64,000 bases of DNA from Bacteriovoracaceae bacterium. Lineage in GTDB: Bacteria > Bdellovibrionota > Bacteriovoracia > Bacteriovoracales > Bacteriovoracaceae. The notes beneath the pieces are model-generated. The model searched no databases. It saw only the letters and a program-made list of their open reading frames with translations, and was not told the DNA's origin. A program made the position numbers and the translations under genes. This document shows positions 25,508-34,967 of the stretch, one piece after another (positions within the stretch are counted from its first letter, which is position 1; each line of letters begins with the position of its first letter). The stretch spans positions 1 to 64,000 of the forward strand of contig CANFVK010000002.1 in NCBI GenBank assembly GCA_947450475.1, written 5' to 3'.

Positions 25508-27526
25508 TCAAAATTGACCCTTAATCATTGTATTAAACCATTGAACAGGAATTTGCTCATCACCCGGAGAAACCAATAAATCGGCCCATTCCGTACCAAG
25601 AAGAGAAATTCTGCCACCATTTTCGCGATTACAAACAACACCAATGACATAGGGATTATTGCCATCAAGTGATAGACCTAGAACTCCCTTGCAAACTTTA
25701 TCTGGTTCATAAAGTCCTCCATTAAAGAGCATTGGATCTTTTGATTCCGAAGACGCATTTCTCTTTAAAAAAACTGGAGCCTTTGGGTCGCCAAATTGGC
25801 GCGTTTTAGCAAACTGCATTTTATCCAAAGGAGGAAGATTGGGAAGCTGACTATAACGACCAATCGTAATGAGGCCATAATCATTTCTGAGCTTGTTGAG
25901 AAATTTTTCAGGCAAATGATCTATTAGAGGAGAAGCTACGACGATGTTTTTAATTTTTTCAATAGACTTCATAATCATTGGCTGGACATCATTGTCCATC
26001 AATGTACTTGTCCCAATCACAAGAGTATCTCTTCCCGAAAGATTACGAAGGTTAACTTCTTGAATCGCAGGATTCATTATGTCCACATTTTTAAAAGTTG
26101 ATTTGTAAAAAACAACTTCTGGGTCGCGGGTAGAATCAGCGAAAAAAAGAGTTTTATTTCTATCTTTTGGAAAAACTTCTATTAAGAAACTTTCGGCCGA
26201 GGAAACACTATAGTCCGAAGTCGCTTTTAAGTTAAATTGAAAAACACCTGGCTCTGTGAAATTCAATCGAAGAACATCACCACTCCAAGTTACATATTTG
26301 CGAATTTCTACTGGAAATATTTCAACCTTAGGTTTCAAGTTTGGGTCTTCACTGTCTTTTACTTGAATTTTCTTCGTAACCGTTTCGCCATGATTTAAAT
26401 AAATCATTTCGCCTGCTGGCCAATCAGTGCGTGCAATCTGAGGAGGAACCCGCGATTTTAATAAAATTTTGACTTTGGTTGAAGATTCTTTGCAGTTATC
26501 AATAGAAGACCAATTGCCCAAAACACACGATCTAAAAGTTAGGGTAAATTCTTCACCATTATGAACCGGAGGAATATCAGTCCACAAAACATTTAGGACT
26601 GTTGAGCTACTTTCTTCATTTTTAATTTCTTGAAAAGAAAACTTACCGAAGCCAGGTCTTCCCGTAATCATACTGACTTGAGGAGACATTTCTTTATTTA
26701 AGTCATATCCCACCACCTGAAAACTAATATCTAAGCCTTGAGTTAGGTTTGGAGGTGTAACTAATTTTGATTCAAGTCGTTTGTCATTGACCGTAATTTC
26801 CAAATCCTTGCTCATCATATGATTGGCTGGATTTGCTACAATAATTTTACCTTTATAGACTTTTTTATCACCGTCAGAGCGACGATTTACGTGATAATAA
26901 TCAGGAGTAAATTCTAACTTGTATGTATTTTCATCAACCTTAATGACCTCAGTATTAGCTGGCATGCCAGAAGTCACAATTCGAAAAGGACCTTGAGGAA
27001 AATCAGCATTGGCAATTTTGAATGTGTTGCTAAATTTTTGTCCTTCATCGACTGAAGTTACGGAAGAAGGAGTGATGTCGATACTTTGTGGAGAATCATA
27101 AACAACTAAGTTGATTGTTTTTCTTAGCGCCCTAACAGGATCAACACTATTTCTCAGCCAGATTGTAATGGGATAAATATGACTTTTGATCGATGGATCA
27201 TTGGCGTCGTTTCCATCTGAATAACTTGGACGCCACTTAAGTAGAAAATTGGCTTCGTCGTACTCAGCACCAATGGGTAAATTGTCTATTTTTACTATGG
27301 GCTGTCCTGGATCTTTAACTGAAACTCTTATTTTATATTCGCGGTAACGACCTTCCTTGTACTCAATGACATCATCAACAGACATGGCTAGTGGTGGATC
27401 CACAGGTCGTTGTTCTTGTCTTTGAACGACTTTTATTTCCCCATTTGCAGGATAAGGATCTTGCTTACAGGAAATAATTGTAGCGGCCATAAGCAATAAA
27501 AAAATCTTGCTTGAGTGTTTCATCAT
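25508..27526 (-). CDS. large lipoprotein with repeated Ig/cadherin-like domains
   Basis: The 672-residue lipoprotein has its lipobox at TIISC (C20). Several beta-sandwich repeats of about 100 residues follow. Diagnostic phrases recur, for example IDNLPIGAEYDEANFLLKWRPSY and ASGMPANTEVIKVDENTYKLEFTPDYY-like segments, as in Ig-like/putative cadherin-type repeats of envelope proteins. A C-terminal region (about 460-672) looks like a separate alpha/beta domain (VNLRNLSGRDTLVIGTSTLM, VASPLIDHLPEKFL). Its start overlaps the stop of the AgmX/TonB-type gene (TAATG). It may be a periplasmic or surface link in the gliding-type machine. I cannot assign a named Glt homologue. Confidence 0.6.
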   Translation of the reverse strand: MMKHSSKIFLLLMAATIISCKQDPYPANGEIKVVQRQEQRPVDPPLAMSVDDVIEYKEGRYREYKIRVSVKDPGQPIVKIDNLPIGAEYDEANFLLKWRPSYSDGNDANDPSIKSHIYPITIWLRNSVDPVRALRKTINLVVYDSPQSIDITPSSVTSVDEGQKFSNTFKIANADFPQGPFRIVTSGMPANTEVIKVDENTYKLEFTPDYYHVNRRSDGDKKVYKGKIIVANPANHMMSKDLEITVNDKRLESKLVTPPNLTQGLDISFQVVGYDLNKEMSPQVSMITGRPGFGKFSFQEIKNEESSSTVLNVLWTDIPPVHNGEEFTLTFRSCVLGNWSSIDNCKESSTKVKILLKSRVPPQIARTDWPAGEMIYLNHGETVTKKIQVKDSEDPNLKPKVEIFPVEIRKYVTWSGDVLRLNFTEPGVFQFNLKATSDYSVSSAESFLIEVFPKDRNKTLFFADSTRDPEVVFYKSTFKNVDIMNPAIQEVNLRNLSGRDTLVIGTSTLMDNDVQPMIMKSIEKIKNIVVASPLIDHLPEKFLNKLRNDYGLITIGRYSQLPNLPPLDKMQFAKTRQFGDPKAPVFLKRNASSESKDPMLFNGGLYEPDKVCKGVLGLSLDGNNPYVIGVVCNRENGGRISLLGTEWADLLVSPGDEQIPVQWFNTMIKGQF

Positions 27527-28752
27527 TACATACCTACCGGTCTTAACATAAAGGGATATTTTACACTGACATTAACTCCACCTTTTGGTTGAGGAAATTG
27601 CCAGTCCATCATTTTTGTCGTTATACAAGATTCTACCGGAGCACTCTCCAGAGTTGTCTTTGAGACCTTTGAAAAATTCAATCTTCCAGTTGCATTGATC
27701 TCAAAGCTTACTTCAACCAAACCTTGAAGTTCTGGACGATTTTTTAATTCAGATTCATAACAACGACGAACCTGATTTAAATATTTAGCAATAGTGGCGT
27801 TAATAGCATACTTACTTATTCCACCTTCGAGAGTCATCTCGTTGCTTGAGACTGCAATTGCCGAAATACCTTTCCCCTCACCTGAAGCTACTAAAGTATT
27901 ACCATAGCCACCGAGTCCACCACCGGCTCCGCCTTTTGTACCAATACCTCCGAGTCCTTGGACGCCTGTATTTCCAACAGTGGTTCTTCTTAAACCTTTA
28001 CCAAGTCCGGTTAAAGTTTCTCCACCAGAGCCACCAGTGCCTCCGGGACCAGCTCCCGCGGTTGCAACTTTTAAATGCTGAGGAACTCCACCTATAGCAT
28101 TGGTAATATCTTTTGAGCCGACCATTCCTAAAAATCCAAGATTTCTCTGTACTGCTCGTCTTGAGGTTGCACTCTGCCCTTTTAAATTAGGAATGAGTCG
28201 TGAACCGACAGTCGGATTATAAGTTTGTTCAATTTTTACAGTGCGAATTTCTTTAGGAATATCTTTTTTGATTTGTACCGTAACTGGTTCAATTATCTTT
28301 TCTTCTTCAACTACTTTTTCTGGTTTAGATTGCATTAAATAAATAATTGGTACAACCAGGAAAGAGACAGCAACAATAAAAGAAACTAAATTATTAAGCC
28401 AATTATCCTTGACTGGCTCACTGTTAATTAAAGGAGAGATTTGAGCCCCGAGAGCTTTTGAAATATTAAAAACCCCCATAGGTGTTTTAAGCTCCCAGCC
28501 AGCTATTGAAGGAGCCACTTCACATCCGGAAATTGCAGATACACTTAACGCATCTGAATTATTTTGAATTTTAAACGAACATAACCATTCATCATTAGTA
28601 AAATCAAAATGCTGACGTTTGCGAGTGATTACTCTTTTTGCCGCTCGATCTTTGCTAATTATTCCAAATGAACGATGAAAACCAAACTCACCTTCAAGGA
28701 CATTTTTTAAAACCTTAACTAACTCACCACTTTCGGATTGAATCGCAATCAT
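27526..28752 (-). CDS. TonB/AgmX-type protein, GltG-like
   Basis: The 408-residue inner-membrane protein has a cytoplasmic N-terminal domain (1-115) that could be a degenerate FHA-like fold. One TM helix lies at about 120-140, then a charged/proline segment (KPEKVVEEEKIIEPV). A Gly-rich flexible linker spans about 215-300. The C-terminal AgmX/PglI-type TonB-like domain (about 315-403) contains IAKYLNQVRRCYESEL, then LQGLVEVSFEINATGRL and MMDWQFPQPKGG. This architecture matches GltG of the myxobacterial gliding complex, where it transmits force from the AglRQS motor across the periplasm. Both ends overlap its neighbours by 1-4 bases. The domain call is firm; the orthology is likely. Confidence 0.78.
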   Translation of the reverse strand: MIAIQSESGELVKVLKNVLEGEFGFHRSFGIISKDRAAKRVITRKRQHFDFTNDEWLCSFKIQNNSDALSVSAISGCEVAPSIAGWELKTPMGVFNISKALGAQISPLINSEPVKDNWLNNLVSFIVAVSFLVVPIIYLMQSKPEKVVEEEKIIEPVTVQIKKDIPKEIRTVKIEQTYNPTVGSRLIPNLKGQSATSRRAVQRNLGFLGMVGSKDITNAIGGVPQHLKVATAGAGPGGTGGSGGETLTGLGKGLRRTTVGNTGVQGLGGIGTKGGAGGGLGGYGNTLVASGEGKGISAIAVSSNEMTLEGGISKYAINATIAKYLNQVRRCYESELKNRPELQGLVEVSFEINATGRLNFSKVSKTTLESAPVESCITTKMMDWQFPQPKGGVNVSVKYPFMLRPVGM

Positions 28753-29024
28753 TCGATGACCTCGCCAAAATCATTTGCCATCATATCGTCAAAATCTTTT
28801 CTTTCAACCATAAGACCGTTGTCTTTTTCACCAATGTTTCCAGTGACAACAGACAATTCGGGCTTCTTACGTTCACCTTCAATCAGTAATGATTCGAAAT
28901 CGATACGGCTAGATTCTTTATATTTTACTTTTGTTGTTTTTGTAGTTTCTTTAGAGTCTTCTTCTCCAGCTGCAAAAGCTAAAGTTGAAGATGTTAAAAA
29001 AGCTAAGATCAAGATGTGCTTCAT
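28749..29024 (-). CDS. small exported protein of the gliding-type cluster
   Basis: About 91 residues from the ATG at 29024, with GGAG five bases before it. A GTG two codons upstream is less likely. It has a signal peptide (MKHILILAFLTSSTLAFA) followed by a short acidic/basic mature part. The segment SRIDFESLLIEGERKKPE resembles a motif seen in small proteins next to AgmX/TonB-type genes in deltaproteobacterial gliding loci. The stop overlaps the next start by 4 bases, and the start lies 2 bases after the preceding stop. Its role is unknown, probably an accessory subunit of the envelope complex. Confidence 0.6.
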   Translation of the reverse strand: MKHILILAFLTSSTLAFAAGEEDSKETTKTTKVKYKESSRIDFESLLIEGERKKPELSVVTGNIGEKDNGLMVERKDFDDMMANDFGEVIE

Positions 29025-29026
29025 GC

Positions 29027-31831
29027 TCACTCCACCTGCTTGAGGTTATCTACTCGGCCGGAGTAATATGCGGCTAATCGAGCATTCTCATTTTTGGTAT
29101 AAAAGTCTTTGAGTTTAACCAATGCTTCTCGGTTTTCTGGGTCTGTTAGCAATCTTTTTCTGATCTCTTTTGCTGTTGCAATTTCATTGCTTGCTAATTT
29201 ATTGCGATCACTTTTTTGATCTTGCTTTTCAAGTTTTATAAAGCTCGAATAGTTTTTTACTTCGCCAGTAATGTTTTTAGCCACTTCTGCTTTCTGCGTT
29301 TCTAACGTAAACGATTTAAGCTGCTCATTTAGAAGTTTGTCATAGTCCTCGTTAACTCGATCAAAGGGATCAGCCATTGTTGAGATTTGTGTAGTTACTG
29401 AAGCTAGTGTCACTTCGTCTAAACCCTCAGGTATGGGAGTGTTTAAGATTTCGTTGGCCATAGTTTTATAAGTCGTCTTTAACATATGAAGTATGTAAAC
29501 TCTGGTTTCAAGATCTGCGCTATCGAGCATTGGTTTTGCGATGCTAACAAATTTTTCAATAGCAGTCGTTCTTTGCTTAAAAAGTTTTTTACTTTGTGTT
29601 CCATAAAATTTAATTTTATTAGTTTTGTTAAATTCATCTTCTATTAAGGCCAAGACAGCTTTTGACCAAACAGCACCACTTCCTTCTTTTTGAGATAAAA
29701 GAATTTTTTGAGTTGCCTGAGATGGCTTATCTAGCTCTAAACGTGCAGCTACTTTTAATTTTTGATTTATTGACCACGGCAAGGTCAAGGCTCTTTCATC
29801 TAGTAAACTCGCTTCATCTAAAGACATAAAGACCATTTTTTCAATGTCAGCAGGAATTGCTTTTTCATGTTTTAAAACATCAATCATTCGATTCAATATC
29901 CGATCGCGTTCTTTATTGTCTTGATCGAGTTCAAAAAGCAGAGCAACTTTGACAAAAGAATCAAGTTTAGGCTTTGGGCCCAATTCCAATTTTTCGCGCA
30001 ATCGAGCAGCATCAGTAAAACGGCCCATGAGTTCATATTCAACAAGCAACGACTGCTCATCACCCATCTTCTCTAGGATTTTTACAAGCTTTTCTTGATC
30101 TTTAAATTTAATGGCAAGAACTTTGGCATTAGGACAAGATTTATCAGTAAAATTATCGTTTAGACAAATGCCATAAAAGCTATCAAGAGCTGCTGGAGAC
30201 TCTTTTAATTGAACCGCTTTTTCAAACTGAACTTGAACCATGATTTGCTCAATGGACTTACTTTCTTTTTTAACTTCTTCAGTAAGAATTAGCCCCGAGG
30301 TTAATTCTTTCCAGGTCATGACTTGAGCAATAATGGCGTCATAATTTTTTTGCAGATTATAGATATCCAGAATGAGGTTTTGAGATAAAATGGACCAGTT
30401 GCCAATTGTTTTATTTGTCTTTGAACTATTTATTACATTTTGAAATAGAGGAAGTGCTTCCGCATATCTTTTTTGTTCATAAAGCTCTCTAGCTGCTACA
30501 TAGTTAAATTCATCAGCTTCTTTTGTCCCTTTCAATATATCTGCTAAAGCTATCGACTCCTCGATAACAATCTTGGACTGCTTTAATCCTTGGGCCAATG
30601 AAAGACGCGTTTGTCTTAGCTTTCTTATCTCTAATGGCGATACACCAAATGAAATATCTTCTTTGATCCATTTTTCAAGTTTCACAATCTTTTTGGCTTT
30701 ATCCTCTTCAGCACTTAACCAGCCAGCTTGCATCTTCTTTCTTAGCTCATCGTTGGGAAATAGATTTAGATAAATATCAATTGAATGCTTTAAGAAAACG
30801 TTTAAGTCTTTCGCCACTTGCATTTCAGCGTCTACTTGAACTACAAAGCGACGAAGTATAGTAAGAACTTCCTTGGCCTCCTCTGGCTTTTTTGGAAGAT
30901 CCGCTTTAGTTCTTTTGTCCATAATTGTGAGATATTTTTCAACCTTATCCCATTTACGAAAACCGTAAAATTCTTCGAGCAATCGAACTTCGTAATATAG
31001 ATTAGGATCTTGGTTATTAAGTTCGGCCAAAAGAGTTGAGCCTGCCAGTCTATTTCCGGCGACATAAAAGGCTTCTACCAGAAGCCTAATCAATTCTGGT
31101 CGTTGAGCTTTAAGGGAGATTTTCTTTATTTTTTCGAGTTCTTTTTGACCATCAGTTTCTTTGTTTGACATGAATAACAAAAGATCTGTCAGTGAGTTTT
31201 CACGCACTACTCCCTCTTTAGTCCAAAGAGATTTTTCCATTGTAATGATCGCTTCATCTAATTTGGTATCTTTGTAAAGTAGCCAAGCTTTTCTGTAATA
31301 AGAGTAGTTACATGAATTTCCTTCATCGCAATGAGAAATGGCTTGATCATAAAATTTCTTTGCTTGATCAAACTTAGTTTCATCTTCGTTCCACTCGGCT
31401 AAAGCCAGGGCAGATTGCTCTAACATTTTTTTTGGTGTTTCTTTATTGGCGAGTACATCCAAGTAATAGGGCTCAGCCATTTTTCCTTCGTTCAAACGAG
31501 AAAGAAGTCGTGCCATTTGAAATTGAATTTTAATTTTCTTTAATCCAGTAGCTTTTTGTAACTTATCTGTACCATTTAAAGAATTCTTATAAAGATCAAG
31601 GGCCTTTAAGCGATTTTTCTTTAAAGCTTCTAATTCCTCGCCTTTGCCTTCTTGAATGGATACATCAAAATAGAGATCTGCTAATCGAATTGTAAGATCA
31701 ATTCGAGCAGGATCATCAATCTTTAAAGAATCTCTCAATGACTCCATTTCCTTTATTAGGTATTGGGAGTCATTGGCCCAAATGGGCATTGATAAAAATA
31801 AAACTAAACAGCCAAGAAAAAATGTCTTCAT
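29027..31831 (-). CDS. large periplasmic TPR protein, GltD/GltE-like
   Basis: The 934-residue exported protein (signal peptide MKTFFLGCLVLFLSMPIWA) is made of helical TPR repeats, some clear: SALALAEWNEDETKFDQAKK, and NYVAARELYEQKRYAEALPLF around residue 450. TPR proteins GltD and GltE occupy the same position after the motor genes in Myxococcus. Its size fits a periplasmic scaffold. It starts 4 bases inside the ExbD-type gene and ends 2 bases before the small exported gene, so the whole set is one translationally coupled operon. No enzymatic motif was seen. Confidence 0.68.
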   Translation of the reverse strand: MKTFFLGCLVLFLSMPIWANDSQYLIKEMESLRDSLKIDDPARIDLTIRLADLYFDVSIQEGKGEELEALKKNRLKALDLYKNSLNGTDKLQKATGLKKIKIQFQMARLLSRLNEGKMAEPYYLDVLANKETPKKMLEQSALALAEWNEDETKFDQAKKFYDQAISHCDEGNSCNYSYYRKAWLLYKDTKLDEAIITMEKSLWTKEGVVRENSLTDLLLFMSNKETDGQKELEKIKKISLKAQRPELIRLLVEAFYVAGNRLAGSTLLAELNNQDPNLYYEVRLLEEFYGFRKWDKVEKYLTIMDKRTKADLPKKPEEAKEVLTILRRFVVQVDAEMQVAKDLNVFLKHSIDIYLNLFPNDELRKKMQAGWLSAEEDKAKKIVKLEKWIKEDISFGVSPLEIRKLRQTRLSLAQGLKQSKIVIEESIALADILKGTKEADEFNYVAARELYEQKRYAEALPLFQNVINSSKTNKTIGNWSILSQNLILDIYNLQKNYDAIIAQVMTWKELTSGLILTEEVKKESKSIEQIMVQVQFEKAVQLKESPAALDSFYGICLNDNFTDKSCPNAKVLAIKFKDQEKLVKILEKMGDEQSLLVEYELMGRFTDAARLREKLELGPKPKLDSFVKVALLFELDQDNKERDRILNRMIDVLKHEKAIPADIEKMVFMSLDEASLLDERALTLPWSINQKLKVAARLELDKPSQATQKILLSQKEGSGAVWSKAVLALIEDEFNKTNKIKFYGTQSKKLFKQRTTAIEKFVSIAKPMLDSADLETRVYILHMLKTTYKTMANEILNTPIPEGLDEVTLASVTTQISTMADPFDRVNEDYDKLLNEQLKSFTLETQKAEVAKNITGEVKNYSSFIKLEKQDQKSDRNKLASNEIATAKEIRKRLLTDPENREALVKLKDFYTKNENARLAAYYSGRVDNLKQVE

Positions 31832-32340
31832 TTTCCAATAACCGCCAATTGAATTGCTTGAAATTGAGAACTGGTAAGTATCGCCATAACAATTGAAACC
31901 GTGGTGCTTTCAACCTCTCGATCAGCCTGAAGATTTATCTCTCCCGAAAAATCCGTTTTATGAGAAGCGGTCCATTGTTTTTTTATTAGATTGAGCTTAT
32001 TGAGTAAGACATCCGGTTGCTTAGTGACGTCCATGACCTTACCAACTAACTTTTGATCAAGATAGAGATTGCCATCTTTGGCAATTGCTAAAACAGTTGC
32101 TTCTCTAACAACAGATGGGGTTATTGAATTGGGAAGCTCCATTCCCTTCAAGACTAAAATCTCTGGAGAATTAGAAAAGGTTTGTAATAAAAAAATAACA
32201 AGCATTGAAAACATATCAACCATGGAAGTTAGCATTAAGACAAAACCGATTGATTTTGCTCCGCCACTTTTTTTGCGTCGACGATTAACCAAATGTTTTT
32301 CAAAGGCATTTGCAGTAACTAGGCTTTGATTGAGTCTCAC
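31828..32340 (-). CDS. ExbD/TolR-type proton-channel subunit (AglS-like)
   Basis: The 170-residue protein has one N-terminal TM helix (about 29-52) preceded by a basic cytoplasmic tail (RRRKKSGGAKS). The helix contains the essential Asp of ExbD/TolR/MotB-type channels (LTSMVDMFSMLVIF). A periplasmic domain (about 60-170) with the TolR/ExbD pattern (LAIAKDGNLYLDQ) follows. It converts proton flow to movement together with the ExbB-type subunit encoded two genes upstream. Two ExbD-like genes after one ExbB-like gene is the arrangement of aglR-aglQ-aglS. It overlaps the previous gene by one base and the TPR gene by four. Confidence 0.85.
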   Translation of the reverse strand: MRLNQSLVTANAFEKHLVNRRRKKSGGAKSIGFVLMLTSMVDMFSMLVIFLLQTFSNSPEILVLKGMELPNSITPSVVREATVLAIAKDGNLYLDQKLVGKVMDVTKQPDVLLNKLNLIKKQWTASHKTDFSGEINLQADREVESTTVSIVMAILTSSQFQAIQLAVIGK

Positions 32341-32825
32341 TACTGGCCTCTCTCGGTTAACACGCCAATATTGACGATTTTATTTTTTCTTAACACATCA
32401 AGAGCTGAAACCATCTGGCCGTAATTGACTCCGCTTTTTGGCGTAACAGTCGCTGTACCGATGAGGATTTTTTTATCTTTAGAGGGATTCAAAATTTGAG
32501 TTTTGAGTGCCTCATTAAGTTTAGTCAACATCTCTTCATTTGTAGCAGATTTCAAAGCCAGGGTTTTTACGGCTTTGCCGTGCTTTTTTAAATTCACATT
32601 CAATTCAGTTGGCCCCTTAAACACGAGATCAAGATCAAACGAATCCTTTGCTTCAGCAGCTGCTTCTGTACCATGGCTTTGCTTTATTTCTAATGTCCCG
32701 ATTTGAATCCAAACGGCAGTAATTAGCAAAAAACACGTACAGGTTGATAGCAAGTCAATAAATGAAGTCAAGTTGAGTTCAAAATCAAGCTGTCTTTTAG
32801 AACCTCGACCAGTATTTCCAATCAT
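32340..32825 (-). CDS. ExbD/TolR-type proton-channel subunit (AglQ-like)
   Basis: The 161-residue paralogue of the next gene has one TM helix (about 18-40) with the proton-carrying Asp (LTSFIDLLSTCTCFLL). Its periplasmic ExbD domain ends in VNYGQMVSALDVLRKNKIVNIGVLTERGQ-type sequence (typical GVNYGxVV...L...G...VGL). In AglRQS both ExbD-like subunits are needed for gliding force. The gene starts 19 bases after the ExbB-type gene stops. Confidence 0.87.
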   Translation of the reverse strand: MIGNTGRGSKRQLDFELNLTSFIDLLSTCTCFLLITAVWIQIGTLEIKQSHGTEAAAEAKDSFDLDLVFKGPTELNVNLKKHGKAVKTLALKSATNEEMLTKLNEALKTQILNPSKDKKILIGTATVTPKSGVNYGQMVSALDVLRKNKIVNIGVLTERGQ

Positions 32826-32844
32826 AAAATTACATAGCCTCTAA

Positions 32845-33558
32845 TTAATTTCTTTTCATATTGGGTGCAGACTCAGTTGAATGAGAAAGCAATACGCCAT
32901 CTTCTTTTGAATCACTTTTAAAGCTTTCTGTGTAAAACAAGAAATCGTGATAAATTTCAGAAGATTGTTCTGTCAAATCAGATACAATTTTATCTGTTTT
33001 GTTTTGATAAATGGCATAAGCAATTAGAGCAGGTATCGCGCACACGAGACCAAAGGCCGTGGCGTTAAGGGCTTCAGAAATACCACTAGAAAGCATGTTT
33101 ATTCTTTCAACCGGAGTTGCTGAAGCAACACCAGAAAATGAAGTGATCATACCAGTAACTGTTCCCAATAATCCCAAAAGAGTTGAAACGTTACCAAACA
33201 TTGATAAAAATCCAGTTCGTTTATCGTAAATACCAATTTCTTTTGTCAGTTGCTCATCCATTCTGGCCTGAAGAGCTTCATCTCCTGCGCCAACACTTCT
33301 TAACTTACAAGCAACGGTTGTAATGTTTCCAATACTCGTTTCTTTTGCGCTCATTTCAACATAAGTAAGCGCCGATTTAAAATCGCCGTTGGCAATAAAG
33401 CCCAAAATATTTTTACGAAAATCCACTGGTGCATACTTAACTTTTACAAAAAGACCGATATATCGTTCAATGATGAAGGCTAACGTAAGTAGACCAAACA
33501 CCATAATGGGATACATGAAAATCCCACCTTTATGAAAAAATTCTGTTAAATGACCCAT
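32845..33558 (-). CDS. ExbB/TolQ/MotA-type motor subunit (AglR-like)
   Basis: The 237-residue inner-membrane protein has three TM helices (about 14-34, 117-142, 158-182) and the family signature LLGLLGTVTGMITSF, with GISEALNATAFGLVCAIPALIAY in the third helix region. It forms the pentameric stator around the two ExbD-type subunits. It is the first gene of the ten-gene minus-strand run and has a textbook AGGAGG eight bases before the ATG. TolQ and ExbB belong to the same family, but the gene order with AgmX, TPR and vWA genes favours the gliding-type motor over Tol-Pal or TonB systems. Confidence 0.87.
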   Translation of the reverse strand: MGHLTEFFHKGGIFMYPIMVFGLLTLAFIIERYIGLFVKVKYAPVDFRKNILGFIANGDFKSALTYVEMSAKETSIGNITTVACKLRSVGAGDEALQARMDEQLTKEIGIYDKRTGFLSMFGNVSTLLGLLGTVTGMITSFSGVASATPVERINMLSSGISEALNATAFGLVCAIPALIAYAIYQNKTDKIVSDLTEQSSEIYHDFLFYTESFKSDSKEDGVLLSHSTESAPNMKRN

Positions 33559-33888
33559 TGAAACATCCTCCTGAAAACGATGACTTATAAAAATGTTTAA
33601 TTAACTATGATTCTATTAGTTGTCCAAAAAAGTCACTTTTGCAAAGCACTTTTCCCCAAAAATTTCTTATCTCTAAAAACACAACAAAATTTAAGTAGAT
33701 AAAGTTGACTCTGTCAATTAACTAATCCCATTGATGCAAACACACCTAATCTAGATCTATGAAATCATTGACGCTTTACCTGTTTTCAGTGTGTTGAAAA
33801 GCAAGAAATCAAAGCGCTAAAGTAAAGTTTTTGCTCCAAAAATCCGACAAAACTCTAGGGCTTATCTTTTTTAGAAAAAGGAATACCT
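33559..33888. other. 330-base divergent intergenic region
   Basis: This region separates the motor operon (minus) from a secreted-protein gene (plus). It is AT-rich and holds only very short open frames. It contains several isolated -35-like boxes (TTGACT, TTGACG) but no pair with a good -10 at normal spacing. No tRNA, riboswitch or terminator was recognised. Promoters for both flanking units must lie here. Confidence 0.6.
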
Positions 33889-34950
33889 TTGTTGAGTAAA
33901 CTGGTTGGCTTTTTATTTATTGCAACGCTTATGACTTCTTTGACAGAAGCGGTTGAAATTCCCGTATATCAAAACTGTAATCCCTCCATGATTGATCAAC
34001 TCCCGCTCAATAAATCTAAACTGTATTTAATAGAAGAGTTAAGTAAAAAACTCTCACCAGCTCCCCAGCTCGGACAATCGCGCTCCCAGGCAAGTTCAAA
34101 TTCTCCAGATGATAATGACAGCTTTTTTACTAGAATTAAAAATCGATTGAAAAATTATGCGACCAGAGGAAAAAGAAAATGCGCCAAAGGGGTACGCAAT
34201 ATTCTAAATGCCCTATTCAATAAAAATGTAGATTCAGGGCCACCTGCTAAAAAATATAATCAATCTTTTCTTTCTCAATGGAAGACGGCTAATTCTTGCT
34301 ACAAAGAAAGTCCAGACAATGGATCAACTTTTAAAAATTACGACATAAGAGTTCTTAAGCCTAAAAATCCCAAAGAAGCTGGGCATATTGAAATTTATTT
34401 AGATGGCACTTGGTATTCAGATTTCAAACAGAGAATTTCGCTCTGGAATGGAGGAAATTCTAAATATTCACAAAAAACTCTATACCGTTTTTCCAATTGT
34501 AAAACTGCGATGCTGAACCTTCATTATATACATTTGATTGCTCAGCATTTCCTCTCTGAAGCTATGGCCGAAGATAAGGAAATAGAAGATGATGAAACTG
34601 CATTTCCTTCTAAAGTAGTTTTATTGGCCGAAAGCGCAGAATGGATGATCAAAGAAGTTTTTGCCGATCAAGGCTCAGATTTTATCCTCTATAAAAAAGG
34701 CAATGCTAAAGAGGAAATCAAAATAAGTGTCGATTCCAATTCGATTTACTCACTAATCTATGATATTAAAGATAAAAATCTGCAAGTTGCTCTTGCTAAA
34801 GATGCATTGAAGAATTGGATAAAAAGAGATGGGCGAAGTGAAGTACAAAAATCAATTTTAAGCTTTGAAGCTCTGACTGCACTTCAGCGCGACACTTACT
34901 TAAAGTCTGGTCTGAATCTACCCAAGAAATATTCTATTTATCCTAAATAG
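33889..34950 (+). CDS. secreted protein of unknown function
   Basis: The 353-residue product starts at TTG (AAGGA 9-10 bases upstream) with a signal peptide (MLSKLVGFLFIATLMTSLTEA). The mature part has a basic stretch around 80-105 (RIKNRLKNYATRGKRKCAKG) and a possible alpha/beta region (IRVLKPKNPKEAGHIEIYLDGTWYSDF). That region resembles the CHAP/NlpC-like phrase for a displayed peptide but lacks a clear catalytic Cys-His arrangement. Four or more cysteines suggest disulfides. It lies 17 bases before an orphan solute-binding gene and is probably co-transcribed. I cannot name a family. Confidence 0.5.
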   Translation: MLSKLVGFLFIATLMTSLTEAVEIPVYQNCNPSMIDQLPLNKSKLYLIEELSKKLSPAPQLGQSRSQASSNSPDDNDSFFTRIKNRLKNYATRGKRKCAKGVRNILNALFNKNVDSGPPAKKYNQSFLSQWKTANSCYKESPDNGSTFKNYDIRVLKPKNPKEAGHIEIYLDGTWYSDFKQRISLWNGGNSKYSQKTLYRFSNCKTAMLNLHYIHLIAQHFLSEAMAEDKEIEDDETAFPSKVVLLAESAEWMIKEVFADQGSDFILYKKGNAKEEIKISVDSNSIYSLIYDIKDKNLQVALAKDALKNWIKRDGRSEVQKSILSFEALTALQRDTYLKSGLNLPKKYSIYPK

Positions 34951-34967
34951 AACCCAGGAAAATTTCT

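Noticed and set aside
32845-33558. Tol-Pal or TonB energy system for the ExbB/ExbD-type genes
   Set aside because: TolA, TolB, Pal and a TonB-dependent receptor are absent, while AgmX/TPR/vWA partners are present and a second ExbD-like gene follows, which fits the Agl-type motor better.
33559-33888. Small coding genes or an RNA gene in the largest intergenic region
   Set aside because: Frames are shorter than about 15 codons and no cloverleaf or conserved RNA pattern was recognised by eye.
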